In this document: positions 46,248-54,459 of the stretch, piece after piece | Position numbering within the stretch: position 1 is the first letter of the stretch | How the letters are laid out: every line of letters begins with the position of its first letter | Assembly: GCF_900116445.1 (NCBI RefSeq) | Contig: NZ_FPBH01000012.1 | Span: 62,001-126,000 of the forward strand | DNA: 64,000 nt | Source of the DNA: Paraburkholderia aspalathi | Lineage (GTDB): Bacteria; Pseudomonadota; Gammaproteobacteria; Burkholderiales; Burkholderiaceae | Reading direction: 5' to 3' | The notes under the pieces: generated by a model | Told to the model about the DNA's origin: nothing | Database searches by the model: none | What the model saw: only the letters and a program-made list of their open reading frames with translations | Position numbers and translations under genes: made by a program

Positions 46248-48590
46248 ATGACAAAAACAACCGAGTGGCTGGATCAAGCACGACACCCGTCCGAAGGTGA
46301 ACGATTCGCGTTGCCCAGCGCCGTTTACTTCTTGCTTAAGTTTCGTGCCGATCTTGCTGAGTTTTCCTGCAAGACGCTGACCGACCGGATTGCACTGTAT
46401 CTGTGGTGGGAATCAGTCGCGCGTACAGACTACCCAGACTTCGATTGGAAACCTAGGTCGCAAGACCTTGCGTATGTCGAGCAACTCGACAACGCAACGC
46501 TGATCTCGGAACACCCCCGAAGCATTGCATATTGGCTGAAGAGCACAGCGCCGAGCATTCTGGACGGAAAGCATCTGACCGCAACTTTGCTTGAGCCGGC
46601 CGATATCGACGGGCCAAGTGGTTTCGACTTACCTGCGTTCCTTTCGGTAATCGTCGAAAACCGAACCGATTTGAAACAGGTTTTTGACCTGACTACTGTT
46701 GCCGGTCGACTGGGGTGCGTGAGCTGGTGGCAAGAGCGCGGCCAAGTCGAATACCCGAGGATCGCATGGTCTCCGGCAGAGATCTTTCACGCGCTTCTCG
46801 AAACACACGAAAGCAGTAATGCCGACGAAGTGCCGTGCCCGCGTCTGCTGCACCTCATCAGAAACGAACGCGCCGATTTGCGGCAAGCGTACGACCTCGA
46901 GACCTTCGGCGGTCGAATCGCATTTCTGGGCTGGTGGCGCGATCACAGAAAGGACCAATACCCGAGCATCAGATGGATACTTTCTGGCGTGCCTGAGGGT
47001 CTCTTTGAGCTCGAGGACTCCGATAACGCCACAGGGATCCCTCTTCCCCGTTTTCTGATTCTGATGTGTCGCGACCGGGCTGATTTGCGGCAGGCGTTCG
47101 ATCTGAAAACATTGACTGGACGCCTGGCCGCGCTGACCTGGTGGGATAGCGAAGGACAGTTCGCCTACCCGGTTATCCAATGGTCGACAAACACCCTCTT
47201 GCCGACCTTGCTGGCATCAGAGTCGGCCCCCGGAACACCCGCGTCTGCCGTCCCCCGATTCCTCGAATCGATCCGGCAGGACCGCGCTGACCTGACCGCG
47301 ACATTTGACACCAGCACGGAGGCCGGAGCAACCGAGCTGGTACGCTGGTGGCAAAACCACGGCAGAAACGAATATCCAACGCTGGGTTCGATCTCCATTG
47401 CTACCGTTAGCGCCAATTCTCACGGCAGCGGCAATCAATACGTTATGTCGATCGAGCGCGCCTGGCGCGCCCGCCCGTTCGGGGTCAACATTGTCGGATT
47501 TCCGCAGGGAGTGCTCGGGCTCGGCGAAGACGCAAGAATGGCGTCGAAAGCTCTTGGGCTCTCCGCGATCCCATGCGCGCTGATCAATGCGCCCATGGCA
47601 GGCCCAGCGAAACTCGATACGTCCGTCGACCACCTCCTAAGCGTCAACCTCAAGTACGGGTTGAGCGTCTTTTGCCTGCCGCCGCCCGAAATGCTGCGAC
47701 TTTCGCTCGAGGGCGGACGCAACCTCATCGAGGCTGACACGTACAAGATCGGCGCGTGGCCGTGGGAATTGCCACAGTGGCCGAGCGCCTTCGGCCAGCT
47801 TCATCGGCTCGTCGACGAAATTTGGGCGCAGAGCAGGTTCGTACAATCGGCATTCGCGAGACAAGGGGACACTGCAGTCCATCACGTTCCGATGGCAGTG
47901 AACATCCCAGCGCCGGTGAATCCCGACCGCAGCCGGTTTGGCTTACCGTCCAACGAGTTCCTGTTCTACCTGATGTTCGACGGCAATTCGTGGCTGACGC
48001 GCAAGAATCCAATCGCCGGTATCCATGCGTTTCAGAAAGCATTTGGCGCCCAGACCTCCGGCGTCAGTCTGATCGTCAAAGCGATGAACGTGCGAGACAG
48101 CGATCCGACGTGGCGCGCAGTGTGCGAACTCGCTGCACAGGATCCTCGAATCCGTATCGTCTCGGAGCGATTGAGCCGTCAGGATACGGTCGATTTTATG
48201 GCCGCATGCGACGCTTATATCTCGCTCCATCGCAGCGAAGGGTTCGGGCGCGTGATTGCTGAAGCCATGCTATTGGGACAGCCTGTCGTAGTAACGAACT
48301 TCTCTGGGAATGTGGATTTCTGCGACGAGCAGACATCCTTTCTTGTGGATGGAGACCTCGTCCCCCTGCGCGCAGGCGACTATCTGTTTTACGAGGGTCA
48401 GTACTGGTGCGATCCCGACGTGTCGACTGCGGCGGAACAGATCCGTACGGTCTTCGAAGACAAAGACCGCCGGAAACGCGTTGCCAAGGCCGGCCAGGCG
48501 CGTATTGTCCGCGACTATTCTATTGAGGCAGTCGCTCGTGCATACGCCGATAGACTGGCGGAAATCAAAGCAGGAGTCGTGTCTCCATGA
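46248..48590 (+). CDS. Glycosyltransferase family 4 with five N-terminal WW/YP repeats
   Basis: A 780-residue protein. The N-terminal 380 residues hold five repeats with the pattern R-x-D-L...F-D-L-x-T...G-R...W-W...Y-P-x-x-x-W (RxDL starts at residues 33, 139, 208, 277 and 346; the last four are exactly 69 apart). I do not recognise this repeat. From about 406 the protein is a GT-B enzyme (ARPFGVNIVGFPQGVLGLGE; LFYLMFDGNSWLTRKNPIAG; SLHRSEGFGRVIAEAMLLG with the ExxxxxxxE motif). The repeats may bind the growing glycan or other transferases. The stop overlaps the next start by 4 nt. Confidence 0.88.
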   Translation: MTKTTEWLDQARHPSEGERFALPSAVYFLLKFRADLAEFSCKTLTDRIALYLWWESVARTDYPDFDWKPRSQDLAYVEQLDNATLISEHPRSIAYWLKSTAPSILDGKHLTATLLEPADIDGPSGFDLPAFLSVIVENRTDLKQVFDLTTVAGRLGCVSWWQERGQVEYPRIAWSPAEIFHALLETHESSNADEVPCPRLLHLIRNERADLRQAYDLETFGGRIAFLGWWRDHRKDQYPSIRWILSGVPEGLFELEDSDNATGIPLPRFLILMCRDRADLRQAFDLKTLTGRLAALTWWDSEGQFAYPVIQWSTNTLLPTLLASESAPGTPASAVPRFLESIRQDRADLTATFDTSTEAGATELVRWWQNHGRNEYPTLGSISIATVSANSHGSGNQYVMSIERAWRARPFGVNIVGFPQGVLGLGEDARMASKALGLSAIPCALINAPMAGPAKLDTSVDHLLSVNLKYGLSVFCLPPPEMLRLSLEGGRNLIEADTYKIGAWPWELPQWPSAFGQLHRLVDEIWAQSRFVQSAFARQGDTAVHHVPMAVNIPAPVNPDRSRFGLPSNEFLFYLMFDGNSWLTRKNPIAGIHAFQKAFGAQTSGVSLIVKAMNVRDSDPTWRAVCELAAQDPRIRIVSERLSRQDTVDFMAACDAYISLHRSEGFGRVIAEAMLLGQPVVVTNFSGNVDFCDEQTSFLVDGDLVPLRAGDYLFYEGQYWCDPDVSTAAEQIRTVFEDKDRRKRVAKAGQARIVRDYSIEAVARAYADRLAEIKAGVVSP

Positions 48591-49654
48591 GAGTGCTGAT
48601 CTGCGCGCCAGACATCTTCAGCGGCGACGCTGTCGGAAACCATTGCCTCGGCGTGGCTCGAGCTGCGCGGCGGCTTGGCTTCTCCGCGGAGTTGTACGCA
48701 CAGAACCACGATGCCGCTAACGAGAGAGTGCATCCTCTCAGCGAACTATCTTCCGCGGTTCAGCCCGACGATGTCCTCTTCCTTAGCTATTCAATTTTTG
48801 ATCCGAACCTGGATCAGATAACGAAGTTGAATTGCAAGAAGATTGGCTATTTCCATGGCGTAACAGATCCGGAACTACTACGCGCTTTCGAACCACGCAC
48901 TGCTCAATTGTGCCAGGACGCGCTCGCGCAGTTACCCGCCCTCGGCGTCTTCGATTTACTCGTTGCGAACTCGCATTTTTCGGCCCAAGCGCTTGAAGGC
49001 GTAGCTGGGCATGCAACGATTGAAGTTGTCCCGCCTGTCTTCGCCGACATGCCCGCATTCAGCCGCAATCCGAACTCGCGCAGCGCACCGCGCGCGAACG
49101 CCGAATTGCTGATGGTTGGCCGCGTCGTTCCACACAAGCGGATCGAAGATGGCATCGAGATTCTGCACAGGTTACGCAACCTCGGCGTGCCTTCAACGTT
49201 GTCCGTCATAGGCAGCATGCCGAACTATGACTACTCGAAATACCTGATTAACTATGCTCGCAGACTCGGCGTGCTCGACCACGTCGATTTCAAGGGCACG
49301 CTCGATGACTGCGATCTGCTTGATTGTTTCGAACGATCAGCTGTTCTGTTGGTGACCAGTCGTCACGAGGGGTTTTGCGTGCCCGTACTTGAAGCGATGC
49401 ATTATGGGAAGCCCGTACTCGTGCGTGCGGGCACGGCAGCCGAAGAGTTGTGTCTCGCCGAAAGCGTATTGCCGGATGACGCGCCTGCCGATTCATGGGC
49501 AACGCTGCTCGCGCAATTGGTCGATGTCACCGGGGGCAAGGCCGGGCAGTCGCGCGAAATCTACTTGAATCGCGCCAAGGATATCCTTCTGAAGACCAGC
49601 GATGAAGTGTGGCGCAATCTGTTCACACAGCTTGCGACCGGGAGAACGACATGA
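48587..49654 (+). CDS. Glycosyltransferase family 4
   Basis: A 355-residue GT-B enzyme. It starts MRVLICAPDIFSGDAVGNHC, and the donor domain has ELLMVGRVVPHKRIEDGIEI and VTSRHEGFCVPVLEAMHYGKP (ExxxxxxxE). It overlaps both neighbouring genes by 4 nt (ATGA), so it is translated as part of the operon. Sugar unknown. Confidence 0.88.
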   Translation: MRVLICAPDIFSGDAVGNHCLGVARAARRLGFSAELYAQNHDAANERVHPLSELSSAVQPDDVLFLSYSIFDPNLDQITKLNCKKIGYFHGVTDPELLRAFEPRTAQLCQDALAQLPALGVFDLLVANSHFSAQALEGVAGHATIEVVPPVFADMPAFSRNPNSRSAPRANAELLMVGRVVPHKRIEDGIEILHRLRNLGVPSTLSVIGSMPNYDYSKYLINYARRLGVLDHVDFKGTLDDCDLLDCFERSAVLLVTSRHEGFCVPVLEAMHYGKPVLVRAGTAAEELCLAESVLPDDAPADSWATLLAQLVDVTGGKAGQSREIYLNRAKDILLKTSDEVWRNLFTQLATGRTT

Positions 49655-50634
49655 CGGGTTTGAAATTCCTGCTCACCACGTACAGCACAGCATTCACTGT
49701 AAGCGGCGGAGGCGAGTCCGAGCTCGTACAGGTCGCCGAAATCATGAAGGCTTCCGGTGTTCATACGGACATTTACGGCATCGGCAGCCGGCCACTCAGT
49801 TTCTACGACGGCATCATCCATTTCTCGGTACACGCCGACGGAGAAGCCATTCTCCGAGAGGCCAAACTTAAGAACAAGCCTGTCTTTCTTTGGCCGAATG
49901 TCTGGTGGACCGACGCACCGACCGCTAACGAGGTTGCGAGAATTGCCGAGATCACTCGTGGCGTGCACAAGCTGTTATTCAAATCACAAGCGGAACTCGC
50001 CAACTTTACGCAGTATGTCTCCGTGCCGGAGGACAAACTCCTGGTGGTTCCGACATGCGTTTCCGATCGCTTTCTCGCGCCGGCAGACAACGATCTGTTG
50101 TCGACGATCTGCAACGCGACTAACTTCGCACTATGTCTCGGCCTGATTGAACCGATCAAAAACCAGTTGCAACTGATCCGGGCGTTGAACGAACTTAAGC
50201 TCGAAGGCGTATTCGTCGGCGGTGCGAGAGACGACGAGTATTACCGGCAATGCGTCAAGGAAGCACACCCTGGCATCACCTTCCTACCCTTCGTGCAGCC
50301 ATGCAGCGCGCTCCTTCGTTCGATCATTTCCAACTGTGCAGTCATAGTTGAAGCCAGCATCGATCCGCCAGGGCGTTCGAGCCTGGAGGGCGCGATCATG
50401 CGCAAACCGCTTGTTATTGGAGACGGCCCTTGGCAAAGGGAGCATTTCGCAGACGGTGTCTGGTATGCGCCCACCGATTCGGTACAAGGATTAGCAAAGG
50501 CGATCGAAGGCGCAATGACAGACGCGGATCGTGAATCGAAAATCTTGCAGACGTACGAGCGTGTGCTGGACCGGCATTCAGCTTCAACCATTGGACCACA
50601 ACTCGCCGAGATGCTAGCAAGAGAAAGTATTTGA
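49651..50634 (+). CDS. Glycosyltransferase (GT-B fold), paralogue of the first operon gene
   Basis: A 327-residue protein with KFLLTTYSTAFTVSGGGESE at the N-terminus and ALCLGLIEPIKNQLQLIRAL in the second domain. The final ExxE-type motif reads VEASIDPPGRSSLEGAIMRKP, a weaker match than in typical GT4 proteins. The start at 49651 (ATGA overlap with the previous stop) is preferred to the longer frame from 49609. The layout mirrors the product of 43087-44064. One nt separates it from the next gene. Confidence 0.82.
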   Translation: MTGLKFLLTTYSTAFTVSGGGESELVQVAEIMKASGVHTDIYGIGSRPLSFYDGIIHFSVHADGEAILREAKLKNKPVFLWPNVWWTDAPTANEVARIAEITRGVHKLLFKSQAELANFTQYVSVPEDKLLVVPTCVSDRFLAPADNDLLSTICNATNFALCLGLIEPIKNQLQLIRALNELKLEGVFVGGARDDEYYRQCVKEAHPGITFLPFVQPCSALLRSIISNCAVIVEASIDPPGRSSLEGAIMRKPLVIGDGPWQREHFADGVWYAPTDSVQGLAKAIEGAMTDADRESKILQTYERVLDRHSASTIGPQLAEMLARESI

Positions 50635-50635
50635 C

Positions 50636-51691
50636 ATGCCAAGAATCCCACGATTACTGGTAGTGCAGCGAGTTTCGCTATCACACGACAAATTGATGTC
50701 GAGGTCGATTGCCGCCCGCTTTGGTCCCCTGCTCGGTTATATGGCCAATCACGGCATGATCGAATGGGAGGAAATTGTCGAAGGCGACATTACCATCGGC
50801 CAGCTCAGGCGTTTTGACGCGGTGTTGTTCAACAAGCACACCTCCAACCGGGCGGTAGATTTGATGCGCATGGCCAACGATCTAGGCCTGCGTACGATCT
50901 ACGATATGGACGACTGGATCATTGACTTGCCGATGTACAGCGTCACTGATCTGAACGACGACCTGTTGGCGAACATAACCTGGCTGCTGCGACATGCTTC
51001 CGTGGCGACAGTGTCCAACGAAGCACTGCGCAATAAATTGCAGCGTATTCGTTCGTCTGTGTCCATCATTTCCAACGGGTTTGATCACAGCGCTATTCCG
51101 TCGGATCCGAGCGATTGGCGAGAAGTCCAACCGCCAAAGATCATGTTTTCAAACACTGACGGCATCAAGCTTGTCCACTTCAGAAAGGACTTTTTCAAGG
51201 TCCTTGTGGACTTCATGAATCGGCATACGGAAGTGTCGCTGGAATTTTGGGGCGACGGCTTTCCAGAGATGTCCCGAATTCCGCGGCTGGCGGCCAAGGG
51301 CTTTCTCGACAACGCGGCGTATAAGTCCGCCATACGCGACGCGGGTTATCTGTTCTCGGTTGTTCCGCTTGGCGGTCGGGAAGATCCTGAAGCGCTGTTC
51401 TTCAATAGTTGCAAGTCATGTATCAAATACATCGACTATGGCAGCCTCGGCATTCCGGGCATCTATTCGAAAAGCCCCGTATACGAAGATGCCGTGACGC
51501 ACGGAGTGACGGGCTATCTCGTGAACAATACAGCTGACGAGTGGGCTGAAGCCATGGAACAGATGTATCAGGATAGCCAGTTGCGACAGGAGATGAAACG
51601 CAATGCGTTCGACGATGTGCACCAGCGGTTTGGACTTGCGGCACCTGCGCAGACGCTGATGACACTTTTAACCAGCGAAAACTCAATCTAG
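50636..51691 (+). CDS. Glycosyltransferase-like protein (GT-B fold)
   Basis: A 351-residue protein. The N-terminal part contains TIYDMDDWIIDLP, typical of a group of O-antigen GT-B proteins, and ASVATVSNEALRNKLQRI. The C-terminal part has YIDYGSLGIPGIYSKSPVYE and VTHGVTGYLVNNTADEWAEA. It lacks the clear ExxxxxxxE of its neighbours. It is in the operon with gaps of 1 and 17 nt. Confidence 0.78.
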   Translation: MPRIPRLLVVQRVSLSHDKLMSRSIAARFGPLLGYMANHGMIEWEEIVEGDITIGQLRRFDAVLFNKHTSNRAVDLMRMANDLGLRTIYDMDDWIIDLPMYSVTDLNDDLLANITWLLRHASVATVSNEALRNKLQRIRSSVSIISNGFDHSAIPSDPSDWREVQPPKIMFSNTDGIKLVHFRKDFFKVLVDFMNRHTEVSLEFWGDGFPEMSRIPRLAAKGFLDNAAYKSAIRDAGYLFSVVPLGGREDPEALFFNSCKSCIKYIDYGSLGIPGIYSKSPVYEDAVTHGVTGYLVNNTADEWAEAMEQMYQDSQLRQEMKRNAFDDVHQRFGLAAPAQTLMTLLTSENSI

Positions 51692-51708
51692 TCGACCCAA
51701 TCCGAACT

Positions 51709-52302
51709 ATGGACCTTCTACTGATCAGGCACGGCCAGTCGACCGCAAATGCGCAAGGACTGCTCATTTCGACCAACCAGGACCCACTCACGGACCTGGG
51801 CAAAACACAATCCACACAACTTGCGAAGACACTGGAGCGGTTTACTTATCAACCGTCCCCCCTCTTTTCCAGCCCGTGGAAGCGTGCCCATCAGACAGCG
51901 CAAATCGTCTTCGGTGAATCAGCGCCCATGAAGCTTGACGCCCGGCTTGCCGAGACCAATCCCGGCATCTACGCCACGTGGCGTGAAGCTGACTTTAACG
52001 CCGCGTATCCGACGTTCAACGAGGACATCACCAATCGCTATGAGGGAGGTGAGTCGCATCTGGATATGGCCGATCGCGTGCGCAACTGGGTAGATCTCGA
52101 AGTACTGCCCCATGCGTCGGAGCCGGGATTGACTGCCGCAGTTGCACACGGCGGACCCATTAGCGTGGTTCTACAGCACCTGCTGGGCATTCCTATCGAA
52201 ACGCGCTACCCGAGCTTCACCGTACCTAACGCGTCATTCACCTACCTGAAGTGGCGCAGCGACCTGAAACGCTATTGCGTGGAGCGCGTAGGCCAGGTAT
52301 GA
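51709..52302 (+). CDS. Histidine phosphatase family protein (phosphoglycerate mutase-like)
   Basis: A 197-residue member of the histidine phosphatase superfamily. Catalytic His8 is in LLLIRHGQSTANAQG, the second His147 in AAVAHGGPIS, with SSPWKRAHQTAQI (Arg59) and Glu82. Length and absence of a mutase-type insertion favour a phosphatase. In a glycan operon the substrate may be a sugar phosphate, as with the GmhB/HddB type step or lipid carriers, but this is inference. Its stop overlaps the next start by 4 nt. Confidence 0.88.
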   Translation: MDLLLIRHGQSTANAQGLLISTNQDPLTDLGKTQSTQLAKTLERFTYQPSPLFSSPWKRAHQTAQIVFGESAPMKLDARLAETNPGIYATWREADFNAAYPTFNEDITNRYEGGESHLDMADRVRNWVDLEVLPHASEPGLTAAVAHGGPISVVLQHLLGIPIETRYPSFTVPNASFTYLKWRSDLKRYCVERVGQV

Positions 52303-53177
52303 ACAAGAGCGTTGCGATCTACGAACCGCTTTATGCGCAGGATCAGGCACTCGCCGACCCTGAATTTATTCCATTAGTGCGGGCGGAAAACGCGCGGGCG
52401 GAGTGGCGTGAATTCGGGATCCTTGTCGACATGTATCGCAACAAGGTTCATCTACGCCACGACTTCACGGGCCTGTTCTCTCCGAAGTTCAACCTGAAGG
52501 CAAAGATATCAGGCGCACGCTTCCTCGAATTCGTGCGCACACAGGCTGATGCGGACGTCTGCTTCATCAATCCATTTCCGCAGATTGCCTATTGGTCGTA
52601 TAACGTCTGGATGCAGGGCGAGCATGCCCATCCTGGACTTACCCGTGCGGCGCAAGAACTGATCAACGCTTGCAAGTTGGGTTGGAAGCTCGGCGAGACG
52701 CCGAGGCACGATTCCCGGTACCTCGCCTATAGCAATTTCTGGGTGGGATCCCAGCAGTTCTGGGAAAGTTACGTAGGCGGCGTTCTGGTTCCGATCGCCG
52801 AGTTTCTGGAGTCTGAGCCGACTCACGTCGCTGCGCGAAACGTCATGGAGGAAACCAGCCATACGGATCCAGCGCCCTTTCTGCCGTTTATCGTCGAGCG
52901 TCTATTTAGTACTTTCGTTTCGACGCATGCGAACACGAACACCGTGGCCTATCCGCTCACGCACGAGCAAATAAAGGGCTATTGCAACAACGATTTTGAG
53001 CGATTGCTACTGGACCGCATGCGAGCCAGAATTGACGCCGCAGATTCTGGCCATGCTTTCGGATCAGATCTCATCGAACAAATGGATACGGTCTGCGCGC
53101 TGTGGCAACAGCATTTCTTCGACTACTATGCTTTGCGACCGCATCCACATACGATGAATGTCGTTACTCGAGGTTAG
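52299..53177 (+). CDS. Conserved protein of unknown function, last gene of the glycan operon
   Basis: A 292-residue soluble protein that I do not recognise. It has no signal peptide or membrane segment. Notable parts are DVCFINPFPQIAYWSYNVWM followed by QGEHAHPG, SNFWVGSQQFWESYVGG (aromatic-rich), ETSHTDPAPFLPFIVERLFS and a C-terminal QQHFFDYYALRPHPHT. The start at 52299 overlaps the phosphatase stop (ATGA), implying linked function. It looks like a sugar-modifying or transferase-like protein, but no catalytic motif is certain. Confidence 0.75.
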   Translation: MNKSVAIYEPLYAQDQALADPEFIPLVRAENARAEWREFGILVDMYRNKVHLRHDFTGLFSPKFNLKAKISGARFLEFVRTQADADVCFINPFPQIAYWSYNVWMQGEHAHPGLTRAAQELINACKLGWKLGETPRHDSRYLAYSNFWVGSQQFWESYVGGVLVPIAEFLESEPTHVAARNVMEETSHTDPAPFLPFIVERLFSTFVSTHANTNTVAYPLTHEQIKGYCNNDFERLLLDRMRARIDAADSGHAFGSDLIEQMDTVCALWQQHFFDYYALRPHPHTMNVVTRG

Positions 53178-53214
53178 CGTCGGGTGCTAACGACGCCAGG
53201 CGGCTTAAACCAGA

Positions 53215-53943
53215 TTATTTCCTGATTAGAAATACGTCCTGGTGATTGTCCCAGCCGCCCGGGCGATGCTCGACGATAGTCAGGTCGTTTTCCGCGCAGA
53301 CCTCTTTCACCCAATCGCCGGGAGTGAGCGAGATACCGTAGCTATCGCCAATGTAATCTACGGTCTTTGCCTCAAGCGAGTGATCGACTCGATAGTTCAC
53401 AAAGCCAAACTGATTTGCGTCGTAGCTGTTCAACAGATGTTGACGTGCGTCCTCGCCCACTTGATAGCAATCCCCAATACCAAGATGTTCGCGAGATTTC
53501 TCACCGTGCGTGGTGACTACACCGACGCCTCCTGGTTTGATCTTCGAAAAAAAATGTCCGATGACCGAGCGCGCATTGTGACTGGATAAATGGGTAACGA
53601 GCGAGCCTAGCGCAGCAACGTCGAATGTTTCTCCAGGGATGTTTTTGAACTCGTAAACAGGATCAGTGATGTGGTACCCAATGGTCCCGAAGGTTTCAAC
53701 GCAGAAATCTACGGACGGGGCCATGATATCCGCCACGTGAATGTGCGAAGGGTCAAATCGCTCCGCCAACTGACGCGTTACACGGCCATATCCGCACGGG
53801 AGTTCGAGAATCGTCGGCGATTCGGCGCCCGCCAGTTCGGCCGCATGTACTACGAAGTCAGCCATCTGCTTGCCGACCGAAGCGTAGTGTTCCAGCGAAC
53901 CGTGGAACATGTCGTCGTTAGGGTGAATCGGCGCTTCACGCAT
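53215..53943 (-). CDS. SAM-dependent methyltransferase
   Basis: A 242-residue class I methyltransferase. Motif I is ILELPCGYGRVTRQL, the acidic position is IHVADIM and the motif IV region VAALGSLVTHLSS. I place the start at 53943, with GGAGAG about 6 nt upstream; a longer frame to 54111 is open but without similarity. It is convergent with the eight-gene operon. It may methylate a sugar of the polysaccharide. Confidence 0.85.
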   Translation of the reverse strand: MREAPIHPNDDMFHGSLEHYASVGKQMADFVVHAAELAGAESPTILELPCGYGRVTRQLAERFDPSHIHVADIMAPSVDFCVETFGTIGYHITDPVYEFKNIPGETFDVAALGSLVTHLSSHNARSVIGHFFSKIKPGGVGVVTTHGEKSREHLGIGDCYQVGEDARQHLLNSYDANQFGFVNYRVDHSLEAKTVDYIGDSYGISLTPGDWVKEVCAENDLTIVEHRPGGWDNHQDVFLIRK

Positions 53944-54245
53944 TGGCTCTCTCTCCATCTCCGGTTGGCCGAAGGTATGCGTTGCGCTTGCCGTTTCGAC
54001 CGTGTAAGGGTTGGTAATTGTACATGGCAAGCACCGAGGTCGTTCCTCGCGCCTGCACACGACAACATTGGGCCACCAGCCGGCGCCATCGAGGTCGGCG
54101 CTTCCAATCATTCACTCGCTGACGCCGCTCGGTAGATCCGGACCGTCCGTTGCACAGTGGTGCACGCGTAGAGGTAGTTATGCTGGAGGATGAACGGTGC
54201 TTCGACCTTGAAAGGCCAGCAACTAGATAGCGTCAAGCAGAGTTC
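53944..54245. other. Intergenic region left of the IS630 remnant
   Basis: No gene seen. Short frames here are extensions of the methyltransferase frame without similarity. TGCACAGTGGTGCA at 54151-54164 is an imperfect palindrome of unknown meaning. Confidence 0.4.
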
Positions 54246-54389
54246 GTGCTGAACGATTCGGAGCGCGAAACCCTGCAAGCGTTGACGATGCGACGCAAGA
54301 CCGCGCAGGCCCTGGCATTGCGGGCTCGCATCGTGTTGGCCTGTGCCGGCGGCACGGACAACACGACCGTTGCGGCGAAACAGCGAGTT
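54246..54389 (+). pseudogene. IS630-family transposase fragment (N-terminal end only)
   Basis: About 48 codons encode LNDSERETLQALTMRRKTAQ then ALALRARIVLACAGG, the characteristic N-terminal helix-turn-helix start of IS630-type transposases. Similarity ends at about 54389, after which the sequence is unrelated. Most of the gene, including the DDE domain, is missing. It marks a past insertion and deletion directly upstream of the membrane-protein gene at 54460. Confidence 0.75.
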
Positions 54390-54459
54390 TTGAAGTCGAA
54401 GACTTGGAACACAACCATTTTGTTACTATTCGCGCTGCCCCTCTTCGTCCGCGACACAC

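Noticed and set aside
54151..54164. TGCACAGTGGTGCA as an NtrC site
   Set aside because: Half-site spacing is 4 instead of about 7, and no nitrogen gene or sigma54 promoter is near.
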